Source: Benincasa hispida (lineage: Eukaryota > Streptophyta > Magnoliopsida > Cucurbitales > Cucurbitaceae). From it: 64,000 nucleotides of DNA. The DNA lies in contig NC_052349.1 in the NCBI RefSeq assembly GCF_009727055.1, forward strand, positions 40,831,501 to 40,895,500, given 5' to 3'. Below the pieces are notes generated by a model. The model worked only from the letters and a program-made list of their open reading frames with translations. It did no database searches and was not told where the DNA came from. This document shows, one piece after another, positions 1 through 11,300 of the stretch. Every line of letters starts with the position of its first letter. Within the stretch, counting starts at the first letter, position 1. The translations under genes and the position numbers were made by a program.

Positions 1-1740
1 ATAGTATAACAAGTGAAAATTGGCTAAGTATGGAAGCCAAGTGTAGGCATGCATTGATGGAGAAGTATGGACGCATGAGGTTGCATGTGTAGCAACCAAG
101 GCTTGTAGAGGCTAAGTGTTGAAGGCAAGGATAAACTATGCGTTGGTACTAAGGATGAACGCATAAGTTGAAAGGCATGATGCGTTGATAAGACTTGCGG
201 CAGCCAAAGGGCTTGCAAGGTTATTTGGGCGTTGAAGAAAGCCAAAGTGTGGTCAAGAGAAAAGCTATGCGTAGCAAAGCATGCGGCAGCCTCAAGTACG
301 AGCAAGCATGGGCGCTGGGCAAATAAGTGGAGCTACACGATGAGGTAGGCGATCGTTTAGTGGATGAGCAGCGCTACGCGATGAGGTAGGCGATCGTGTA
401 GCAAATGCGCGGAGCTAAGCGATGCGGTAGGCGATCGTGCGGTAAAAGAGCGGTGCTAGACGATACGAAGGGTCGCGCTAAACGATAGCGTTAAGCGATG
501 GGGCGTTGGCACTACACGATCGGCATCAGTGCTAGACGATGAGTTGCACGACAAGCGCTAGACGATAGGCGCTAGGCACTAGACGATGGAGTATGCGATG
601 TACACAAGGCGTTGAACTCGATGCACGCTAAAGTTATGCTATGAGGCGAAGGCCTAATGCTTGGTTGATATGATAAGACTAAGCTATGCATGGGCTAGGA
701 CATGCGTTGGCTTAGGAATATGCGACCAAAGGAGGGACGCAATAGCCTCTAAGTAAGCTATGCGTTAGCCATATTGGGCGATGCATTGTGGAGGTTGCAT
801 GCGGCCATGTGGTTGCAAGCGTTGGCTTGGGAGCTAACCCTTGCGTCGATAACCAAGAGGAAAGGATCATCTTAGTGATTGATCAGCTAAGCCAGCTGTC
901 ATACACAGGTTTGATATTATCCCTTGAGGATGAGGTGGCAGCTTGATGTTAAAAGGAGAACATGCAGCTGCTAGTTTAAAAGGGGAAGCTCGACTTCAAA
1001 GAGAAGTTTGGAGAAATTTACTCGACCAAATGGAGTAATTTCAGAGCCATTCAAACCTTGAGTGTGTCTAGTTGCTGAGGTTGAAATGCCGGAAGGAAAT
1101 TCTAGCGGAATTGAGCTGGAGAGTGAAGAATCCGGCTGAAGGTCGAATTCTCGGGTAAGTTTGGGCCAATCTTGATGATCTGAGGATGTCCGCTCAACCA
1201 CGAGGAATTCTGTGCTGAAATTTTAAGTTAAGCTTGCTAAGACATTTTAGAGAATGTTTGTAGAAGGAAATTTCTTAAGAGAAGGCCTGGAAAATTAGTT
1301 ATTAAAATTGTAAGTTAAATCTGGAATCTTGAACAAGCAGACAGCTGCTTGGGTTGAACAAGCAAGCAGCTTGAAGGGCTTGACGATGAGGCGGAGCACA
1401 TGCGTTGGAGGCTGAATTGGCGCAAGGACGCGCTGAGAAGCATTACACCATGCAACGCATATTGAAGCCGTAAGCGCAAGTGCTGTGTGGGTGTTGGATC
1501 CTGCAGGCAGGTGCACAAGGTATTAGGCGCAAGGTTGCGTTGGAGTTTATGAGCGCAACCAGACGAACACATGGGGCATGTGTTGATGTGCCACAAGACG
1601 TGCGCATGAGCTAAACGATGGGTGCAAAGGTTTCTATGCGATGGGCAGTGGGCGTGGGCTGAAAGCTTAGTCGCATAATGTCACAATCACACTTTCCGAA
1701 GCTTCACTTAGCGATTGTGCGGCACTTGTTTCCGCTCACA
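1..1740. repeat. LTR-like degenerate repeat region
   Basis: No gene is visible. The stretch is richer in GC than its surroundings and is full of short related words such as GATGCGTT, GCGTTGGC and GCGATCGTG. Between about 320 and 600 a 40-60 bp motif built on GCTA-ACGATGAGGTAGGCGATCGTG recurs imperfectly. An AT-rich promoter-like patch (TTTAAAAGGGG near 975) and a GC-rich leader follow. This resembles a long, decayed LTR or leader of an LTR retrotransposon, but I found no second LTR, primer-binding site or gag, so the class is a guess. Confidence 0.35.
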
Positions 1741-2006
1741 AACAGGTCAGCCAATTCGAATACGAACAGCCAATGGCACACCGGATGCCTCTCGCAACCT
1801 CCACCCCCGTTTTAGAGAAAATGGGTTTGGAGAAAAGGTTTTCACAAACAATTTGATTGTAAGAATAGAGAAGAGAAAGATTGTAGTAGGCTAGAAAGCA
1901 ATAAGCAACAACAACAGCTTTATAACATATCACTCCGGGTATGGGGAAGTGATGGTTAATCTTATCCCCATATAGTGCATTCTGAACAAAAACACATCCG
2001 CTGCCC
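1741..2006. other. Unassigned spacer between LTR-like repeat and LINE fragment
   Basis: No coding signal. It carries a short duplicated phrase (CCCTTGCATATGG and CCTTGCATCCGCTAC) that recurs just downstream at 2090-2120. Probably retroelement-derived. Confidence 0.3.
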
Positions 2007-3071
2007 TTGCATATGGAAATGGACGAGCGGTCACTCACTAAGAAAAGTACATATAAACCTAACTACCTAGCAAAAGGAAATACATACGCTACCCTTGCAT
2101 CCGCTACTCTTGCATATGGTATAGGCTCCCTTCGCCAAAAGAACACCGATCTCCTTATGAAATGGCTATGGAGATATTGTCATGAAGAGAATGCTCTGTG
2201 GAGACGTGTCTTCAATGCTATCTACGGGGTCGAGGCTCTCGGATGGTCCTCAAAAGTTGCCTAAGAAGGGAAGGAAGTCTAGATTTTGGACTAATATTTT
2301 AATGCATAAAGAGCACTTCTTTATTTTCACTGAGTTCATTGTTGGAAATGGGAAAACAATCAGATTTTGGGAGGATAGATGGTGTAATTCTCAACCCCTT
2401 GTGTTGAAGTTCCTGATAGTTTTAATTTATCCCTAAAAAAGAATGTTTTGATTGTTGATTCTTGGCGTGCTTCCAGCCAATCTTGGAACTTGCGTCTTAG
2501 AAGACGGGTGTTTGATAGAGAGTTGGGTGACTTGGTGGCAATTTTGGAAGTCCTAAATTCCTGGACGCCTCTTGATAGTCCTGACCGCCTCAATTGGAAG
2601 CTAGATAGCTTGGGAAAGTCCACCAAAACTACCTTTCTAAATATTACTTAGAGAACCTCTCCTACAGTTTTTCCTCGATCCCTCGCCTACAGAAGCTTAA
2701 ATACTCATGAAAAGCTTCAAAGGAAACCTAAAAATTCCTCCCTCTGCCCTTCTAGTTGCTGCCTTTGTTTGAAAGTTGAGGAAACCCTTGATAACTTATT
2801 CCCTCATTGTGAGTAGTTTGCCAGTAAGGGGTGGTCTCTTTTGTTTAGAACCTTTGGGTTGGTATGCTGCCTTTCAAACAAAGTTGATGACTAGATGCTT
2901 GATGGGTTTGACAGTTTTGCCTACGGTGGCAGAGGTAAAATCCTTTGGAGATATGCTACTCGCTCGCTCTTATGGTGCATTTGGAAAGAAAGAAACAGCA
3001 GAATTTTTTAAGACAAGAATGCCTCTCTTGATTTTTTTAGAAGATTTGTAAAAATGGCCATGTCGAGCATA
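2007..3071 (+). pseudogene. LINE (non-LTR retrotransposon) 3' fragment, reverse transcriptase tail
   Basis: Translations on the plus strand give the C-terminal part of a plant LINE ORF2 spread over several frames. The run containing LLMKWLWRYCHEENALWRRV and YGVEALGW (2140-2250) is the segment after the RT catalytic core. It is followed by FWEDRWCNSQPL (about 2365-2400) and then by a zf-RVT-like tail (about 2660-3055) with CCLCLKVEETLDNLFPHC and LLWCIWKERNSRIF. Frameshifts and stops make it non-functional. No poly(A) tail is seen: the sequence runs directly into an antisense PPR pseudogene, so this 3' junction is probably a deletion or rearrangement and not a clean insertion end. Confidence 0.8.
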
Positions 3072-3860
3072 ACCTAATATCAGAAAAGACCAAAACACAA
3101 TAAATTTTCAGGGCATGGAACTAAATAAGGCATTGGTATTTTCAACTGAATCACAGTTTAATTGCCCAAAGATCATAGTTCCAAGATATTTGGTCTAGAA
3201 AGCGAGATTCATAAAATAGTGACCCTCCTCCATTATATCCCCTTATTCAGTACATATGGAAAAAAAATGAAGGTTAAGATAAGAATCAATTACAACTTTT
3301 GAAGCCAAATTATGAACCAATTTCCCCACAACAGCAATCAATAAATTTGTACAAGCATTTCATATCAAGCACTACCTGCTACAAGCTCATCCACCACAAC
3401 GCCAGTTTTATGCATTCCAACCAATGTTGTACATATCTCATCCAAAATCTCATTCTGCTCATAGCAAGCAATTAGCACTCCAAGTAACCATATCTTTGTA
3501 TAGCATTTCATAAAATAGTTAATATGCCCATTAATGCCAAACAAAACAATCATTGAATTCTAAGAATTAAACTTCTTTCAGTCTAGCGTTTGATCATATA
3601 CATACTGACTTGACATTGAATCCAACACAGAACATTCAACAAACACCTTGCGGATATCGATCATATCCAAGCAAACAGAAAAGCAATTAATGGAAGTAAT
3701 TTCAACATGAACATGTGAATCAAAATTCAACTCCAAAACATGATTAGGTACCTGTTTTTCCTCCTCATTCAAATGAACGATTAGAACAATGCCTGTGCGT
3801 GTAATTATCGGGAGTCGTATGCTGCAATAACATCAATTTGCAAAGATTCAAGCAAGAGAA
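3072..3860 (-). pseudogene. PPR-repeat protein pseudogene, copy 1 (truncated)
   Basis: The minus strand reads as pentatricopeptide-repeat protein in pieces. They include HVLELNFDSHVHVEITSINC and IDIRKVFVECSVLDSMSS (3772-3600), LIACYEQNEILDEICTTLVG with MHKTGVVVDELVAGSA (3480-3370), and FIVFWSFLILGYARHGHFYK (about 3115-3056). These match the PPR pattern of 'x-INxFSxCxxxxxARKVFxEC' and 'WxxLIxGYAxHGH'. Stops and frameshifts interrupt it. The 3' part, including any E/DYW domain, is missing because the LINE fragment replaces it. The same sequence in the same orientation lies at 56300-57235, where the DYW end is still attached. The homology continues a little upstream of the coding part, to about 4120. 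Confidence 0.75.
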
Positions 3861-4120
3861 AGCAGGTTCAATCGAAAGTAATTCATGTAATTGTTACCTT
3901 CAAGAGCCCACTTCGATTCTGTTCGGCAAAATGATTTCCGTTCAAACCAACCAAAGTAGTGGGTGTGTTCGGAAACAACTCTCCTCTTTCTTTCCCTCTT
4001 AAATTTCAATTTTCATAATATTTATATCTCATACATTTAATTACGCATATTATAGTTCAAACTCTCTATTTTTGTACTAAAGAAAAATACTCTCTATTTC
4101 AAATTAATTTATATACTTAC

Positions 4121-5430
4121 ATACTCTCCAACAAAAAATTATAAATTGCATGCATAATGGAGATACTTTCATTTATTTTGATCATTATACCTTAAAAGAT
4201 GTTTATTTTGATCCTTTATTTCAAAATTGATTCATTTTAGTGTTATACTTTCTAAATGTCTATATTTTAAGGATCAAAATGATCATTTTCTAAAGTATAG
4301 GACCAAAATATAAATTTGAAAGTACAATAGCGAAAGCAAACATTTTGAAAGTAAATAAATCAAAATAATCAATTCCAAAAGTAAAAGGACCTCGGTAGAA
4401 TTTAAATCCAGATTTTGAAGAAAAAAATTATATAGGCTCTGTTTGGTAACCATTTGATTTTTTTGTTTTTGTTTTTATTTTTAAAATCTAAATCTATAGA
4501 TACTACTTTTACCTCTAAATTTCTTTTTCTTTATTTACTTTTTACCAATGATTTAAAAACCAAGCCAAATTTTGAAAACAACAAAAAGTAGTTTTTAAAA
4601 ACTTGTTTTTGTTTTTAAAATTTGACTAAAAATTCAATCATTCTACTCAAAAACACATGCAAATCATTGCAAGGAATGAGGAGGAAATAGGGTTAATTTT
4701 CAAAAACCAAAAACAAAATGATTACCAAAGAGTGTCATACTTTTTTGCTAGTAAAATTTAAAAGAATCAACATTTTCATATATCTCATGACATAATAATC
4801 TGAATTACAAGGAGATTTAAGGCTATATATATCAAACCATGTAAAAAGAGGACTCATAACTTACAATTTCTAGAAATGTAAAGGACTTGGAAAGATTGGA
4901 AAGCCAAAATCTGCCATTCATAATTCTCCATATAATCTAAAGGTTTGAACCTATTTTGACACTTTCAAGTGAAACTTCAATGTATTTGACCAGATTTTGG
5001 AATAATAGGACTTGACTTGACATTGTATTGAGCTTAGAGGGCCCCAAATCTAACACCAACATGAAGGAAAATGACACAACCATGCTTGAAACATGAAGCC
5101 AAAGATTGCAATAAAGGTCAAATTTACAACAATAATAGCATCCAACAAGACCTCAAGATCTCAAGAATGATATATATTTTAGGTGTATAGTTGTTATATT
5201 GAAAGATTAAGGATTTATTGAATACTTTTGAAAATTTAAGAACTTAAGTGGATATAAAATTTAAAATTTAAGAAAATACTACACTTTAAAATTCATCAAC
5301 TTATTCAGCACAAAATTGAAAATTCAGAAACCTATTTCACTTTTAAAATATCATTGGTGAACTTAAAAGTTTAAAGATTAAACTTGTAATTTGACCATCA
5401 TGAATTATAAATTTGGGTAATTAGTAGCAA
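4121..5430. other. AT-rich intergenic stretch
   Basis: Apart from the MITE at 4437-4733, no gene or conserved domain is visible. The sequence is dominated by A/T runs and 'fallow' repeats of the 'TTTAGGATCAAAATGATC' style (4180-4380), which resemble remains of terminal-inverted-repeat elements. Confidence 0.4.
4437..4733. mobile_element. MITE with about 20-bp terminal inverted repeats
   Basis: The left end CTCTGTTTGGTAACCATTTG and the reverse complement of the right end (CACTCTTTGGTAATCATTTTG-like) are inverted copies. Both are followed by TTTTTG-type runs, so the ends pair over 20-30 bp. There is no coding capacity. A related element is at 57837-58131. The family cannot be named from the sequence alone. 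Confidence 0.65.
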
Positions 5431-6190
5431 TTTTAGGGTTAATAATTAAGTGTACAACTATATTTTTTTAAAAAAATTACAAATGTAGCAAAATCTATCA
5501 CTAAATATTCTACGGCTTCTTTTAAATAGAAAACAACTGGAAAAATATTTTCAAATATAACAAAATGTCACTATCTATCCATGATTGAAACTGATAGGCA
5601 TTGATAGACATCTATCAGTGACATTTTGTTATATTTGAAAATATTTTCAGCAATTTTGTCCATTAAGACAGTTATCCTATATTTTACTACTGGGAGTGTC
5701 TATCACACATATACTCCAAGAGCTATATCTAAATTTTACTATATCATTGTCTATCAGAAAAAAATACTATTGACCAAAATTATCAATGAAAATTTAATTC
5801 AATGTTGATGGAGTCTCTTTTATGTTTTAAAGTATACTGTCATTGACTGATAGGTAGTGATAGTGTTCATCACTTTCTATCGGCGACAAGTTATCGGCAA
5901 AAGTTATATGAGCAATGAACAAAATTTTATCAAAAAAAGCTATCTACCAACAAAAATTGAAAAAGAAAATATGCAAGTTATCTATCATACCTTCATTTTC
6001 ATTCTCTCTTTTTTAGATGTTTACTATTTTCTTCTTTTGTTTGATAATCCCACTTTTATCAGAGTTCTTTGGTTGTTTTCCATCTGTTCACAAAATTTAG
6101 ATACTCTTAATTACTGTTAGAGATGGAATTTTAGTTACTGACATAGTGTAATCTGTAGATTGATGTTGTCTATCAGAGAGGATGAAACAA
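5431..6190. repeat. Repeat block with ATCTATCAGTGATAG-type motifs and a hairpin
   Basis: The block contains many variants of TGATAG and CTATCAG words (for example CTGATAGGCATTGATAG near 5592 and CACTTTCTATCGG near 5870). It also contains a perfect 31-bp inverted repeat (5542-5572 with 5617-5647, 44-base loop). It looks like a degenerate transposon tip or MITE cluster. No protein is recognised in any frame. Confidence 0.5.
5542..5647. repeat. Perfect 31-bp inverted repeat (hairpin)
   Basis: The arms at 5542-5572 and 5617-5647 are exact reverse complements, beginning AAAATATTTTCAAATATAAC. The loop of 44 bases holds the TGATAG-type motifs. Confidence 0.9.
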
Positions 6191-8338
6191 GGAAGAATCG
6201 AGGAAGGCGTGCGATCTATTAATTTCGAAACAAGGAAGAATGAATGGAGAAGAAGAACAAGGCGTGTGATTGCAATCTGAACAATAAATGGAACACTCGA
6301 GTTGGTTGAATCGTGAGAAGAAGATGAACCACTCGGGTCAGATCGCGATTAATTCCAGTTGCACGGGTCAAATGCCGATTTCTTGCGCTGTCACGCACTT
6401 GGGTCGGATCATTTCCATGCAAATATTTTTACATAAATTAAATCCTTCTAAATATTTAATCAATTTAAGTATACATAAAATTAATTTTTTCCTTGAATGT
6501 TTTAAATTGACTCTAAAATCTAAAAACTAAATGGAACTAATGTCCAACAATTTAAGATAATTAAACTCAATTTTCTGGAAATGGGGATGTTACAACAAAT
6601 TAGGAAGAATAAGAGCTGGTCTAGACTCGAGATTATGTTTTTTCTTTTCAATTTTAGAGGAAGATATCAAGACGTTGTTTGGTATTTTTCTATGACCTCA
6701 ACAAAAGAATAAAAAAATTGTCAAACAAAATAGAGAAAACAGATGAGAAAACGAGGACAAGGGAGATGGAACCCAGATCTAAAACTCACAAAGACATCCT
6801 CCATGGAATGTCTATTTTGTTGTAGTGTACGCACCACATGGGCGCATCATACTTCCTGTTGGAGTCACATTGTCGTAAGTATTCAAAGTCGTATGCCTAT
6901 ATCTGCGCACAACACCTCCCCCTAGATCCAGTCGCTTTCACGCAAAAGGGTTTTTATGTATTTATTTTTATCATTTGATATTTTCTAGGGAACATATCAC
7001 ATTTTTAGGGATGAAAAAAACTTAATCGAGTGTTTTAGATACTAATGCGAACAAATACAAATGGCTAGAGTAAGCGGCGAATAGAGCATTTGGACACCTT
7101 TCCTCTCTCTTAATTGATTTTCACGATGAAGCCCTAAAGAAGATCTTGACTTCAAAATTGTCAATCAACCTAAATTACTTAAATGCTCCCGACATTAAAA
7201 TCATTGTTTTAATTATCATTTTTAACAAAAGGGATTATGTTTTCATTTTATAAAATTAAACTTATAAAATTTAAAAGTCGCCTAATTATAATTATAATGA
7301 GGCAACTTTTAAAATTAAACTCCAAAACTGAGAATTAAAAAAAATTAAAAATCTATTTTCCCAACCTTTTAAGAGATTTAATTTAACTCGCCGAAGAGTT
7401 GATATGAGGCATTATTTTTCCAAATTATACTCTAAATTTAGTAACGTATGACATTACTAGTATGTTTTTCTTCAAACATTCTCAATTTTCTTCAAATTTT
7501 TTTTCAAAGTCCAGCCACGAAGTCTGATAAGTATGAATCATAGTTCTAATATTTGTTCTAATATTTTAAAATCTATTTCATATATTCTGTGCTCTCGATA
7601 CTAGCCTAGACTGAATATCCAACGAGATAAAATCATCTTGATCAAGATGACCGACTTCTTCTCTGTCTAATGTTTACTTAAAATTAAAACCTCCATTAAC
7701 ACTATTGATATTTTCCAAATTTAACATTAATTTACCAAACCTATAACGAGTTTTCTCGTACTAAAAAAATAAAGTTTACTAAGCATGGTTAATATTTTTC
7801 TAATTGATAATTAGTTATCAAACACCTCAACAACTTTTTTTTTATTAATTTTTTTAATGACAATTCATATGACTATGATCCTAAAAAACAATCACAGTCC
7901 AAAACTCTAAAAAATAGATTTTGTTTTCCGCCAAAAACGATTTTTTTATTTTACAATTTAATGACTCTGAAGAACCGTTAGTTAGTTATAGTCATTAATT
8001 ATTGACACAAGAAAACTATCATCTCGGAGGCGTATCAAGAACATGAGCCATTAACCATCTTTGCTTCTGTACACAACCAAAAAAAAGTTCTGAAGCTTTA
8101 CATTATCATGAAATTTGAATCTTCAATATGGCCATTCAATAGTATTAAAGAATTTGACAATAAAGGACCCCAAAGCATGAACAATTAAGGTTATATTTAC
8201 TCCTATTCTAGCTCTATCTGATTTCTTTATCTTGTTTTGTTTTTGGTAAGACAAACAAAAATGTATAACTTGAGAAATTATCCTTTCAGAAACCGATGAT
8301 TTTCCATTACAAGGTTTAAGTGAAGAACCTCGAATACG
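6191..8338. other. Intergenic stretch downstream of the kinase gene
   Basis: No gene is recognised. At 7508-7610 there are about 100 bp that match two separated places in the plastid-like block (38423-38466 and about 39526-39566), so a small plastid-derived or shared-repeat piece is likely there. The rest is AT-rich spacer and includes the 3' flank of the minus-strand kinase gene. Confidence 0.4.
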
Positions 8339-11300
8339 CTACGGGAATGAAAGCATCTGGATATTTTTCATGGCATGAAAAAACCTTTTACACAAAGAGT
8401 ACATAAAATGCATGAACTTTTGGAAACTTGGAAGTGCCTCAATTCCAGCTGCAAAAACAGAAATGAAGGTTATTCTCCATTACTTAAAATATTTAGGCAT
8501 TTGAAAATGATAAATCAGATGACATTTTACCAAGAATGAGCCTCAAATGAAGGTAGCTTAAGCATGTCTTCAATCTGAAGTAAGCAACTTTTACAATAGC
8601 ATCTACATTCACATGAAAAGGTAAACGATTATTCAATAGGGAACAAAAATAACATCGAAATGTAATTAAAAGGCAAAAGGGTAATTCTAGAATGGTTAAC
8701 TACCATTTTATTCCCTATCCTTCCATCGTTGACAAATTTGAAAAGTTAATGAATTGGGAATGAGTAGCTTCAGAACTACCATTTTGCAATTTCTTGTATT
8801 TTAGAACTTGCATGCTTGAGTCATTAAGTGGTGGTGATCAAAACTATTTCCTAGGGTTGATTCCATATTGGTCGGAGGTTTTTGAATATTAGATATAAAG
8901 GTCTTGTTCCTCAACAAGGTTGTTATATCCAATTTCTCAAAGGGGGAATTACCAGAGGGGGGGCTATCTACAACCTACGACCTTGTGAAAAATTATTAAG
9001 AATCCGCTCTGGTGGTGGATGGTTAGAGAATTTGAGGCTCGAGGACCTACCTACTGGCTCAGGTAAATATCTAATGCACTCCCTGACGAGTTAACCACCT
9101 CTTCCTCGTTTTGTTTTTATGTCTAAGGCTCTTTTGGAGTGGAATGAATTTAGCTAATGTGCACAGAGTTTAGATGAGAGGTTGTCATGTCAAATGCACC
9201 TATCAAGATCGGTGAAACTTAACAAAATCTTACGGTCACAATATAGGACCCAAAAATAGTAAACACGGCCAAAATAAGTCACCCAAAGGGCCCAAACACC
9301 ATGTATATAAGAAAATTTTTATCATCTGGTACGATGTTTTTGGAAGATCTAGCCAGAATATAGGAACTATAATTGATTTTTAAAGGGTCAGGGAACAAAT
9401 TAAAACCAAACTCAAACTATATATGGTAATTTAAAAGTATAATATCCACGTAACACCCTATGTCAAAATCAATTCTCATCAACACAACTAAAAAGTCATC
9501 ACCACCAATTTTTTTGCTTCTGCTAATAGCCTAATCCTATAAAACACAACTTTGCATGAAACGCTCTTACTTTGCATGAAACGCTCTTACCTGTTGCAGG
9601 ATTCAATTTGGGAGAAGAACCGTGTAATGCAAACTTAGCATAAGTTAATATTCTGACTCGTTGTGAAACACCCAACTTTCTCATGATGGACCTCAATAAA
9701 GCACTACGCATAGTAGTGAAAATGAAGATTGTGAAGACAAAGATGCATCAAGTCAATAAATTACTCAGTATAAATTCCACTTTTTTTCTTACTCTGTGCG
9801 TAGTACTGTGAGAAAGTCTGAAGGCAAAGATTCCATGAATGAAGATATGTCTTCCATCTTTAACAACTTCAATTCCTGCTTAAGATTTCTTTTTTCTTCA
9901 TTGGACATTCCCATCCCTATAGCAGATGTACTATAAATGAAGTGATAAAGTTAGTGGTAGTCAGCTTTATGTTTCACAAGTGACTAGAAGGTAAAATTAC
10001 CTTTTTAGTCTCTAGGTTTTCAGCAATATCTATGTTTGATCCCTAAAGTTTCAAAATGCACCATTTTAGTTCCTAAATTTTTTTGAAGTAGGTATTAAAA
10101 TGTCCAGGAGTAATTTTTATCAATATTTTAAATGTTGACATGTCATTTTAAATTAAAAATAATCATTAAGAAAAGTTATCTTTTTATTTATCTCCTCCCT
10201 CTACCCTCTGGTTGACCTAATTATATTGAATTATAAAAGATAATGGAAATACAAGATAAACCAAGTGTTCGAGGTACTTAAACCCCTCACAATCTTGATA
10301 ACACTCCCAAACCCTAATTCACTCACCAAAATATTGCATACCCCCTTCTTTTCCCTACTCGCTATATTTATAACCAAACTTCTCTCACAAACTCTTTATC
10401 TAATGATGGATATACCCTCCCTCTAATACCATTCCTATCACCCTCCTTCCCTCTTCTTTAATTATTGTTTTTAATTTAAAATTTCACGTCAACATAAAAA
10501 GAAAATTACAGAACCTTAAAAAAGTAAATTTTAACATCTTAAGAACCAAACGAACCTTTTGTCGAAAACTCAGAGGCTAAAGGTAATTTTTTCTTGAATA
10601 GAATTATTCAAACTATAATTTTTGGAAATCAGATTCATATAACAGAGGAGATACCGTCACTATAAAACAATTGTAATACATAGTTAAAGTTACGGGCAAA
10701 AAATCAGATTCATATTCACTGCTTTTCTGTCTGGAATGAGTAATTAACAGTAGTGAAATAAATGTCTGGTTTGAAAAGAATATAAATTTTGGTTGTTAAT
10801 TACTCATCGCAACTGTTGGTTCTATATCAATGCTACTATGAATGTTAAAATTTTAAATTAATTAGACATGAATGATGTCCCCCATTACAATCTCACGGAT
10901 TAGAAGTTAGAACTATATCAGTTCTAAAGTTTCCTACATTATACCTCGTCAAACCGACCACAAGATATCCTATTTGATATTTGCATAATTACTAGTTGCA
11001 TAATGTCAAAATATAAACTAAATGCTTGTGCTCAGAATTCATAACAATCAATAATAAAGTAAAATAATAATCACCTATCAAATGATCTTCCAGTGAAAAT
11101 GAGAGGGAAGTATTTAGAGTACTTTGGAACACCAAACCATTCTCCTAGTTGAAGTATTTTATCTGTATCTAGCGTAATCATAGCCTTCCAGAGCCGACAA
11201 TAGTTCAGTCTAAATTCTTCATCCAACTGTTTGTAGATTCCATGATCTAGAAGAACTGCATTATTTGTTTCATAAATGGACAGTATATGGGACAGGCTAG

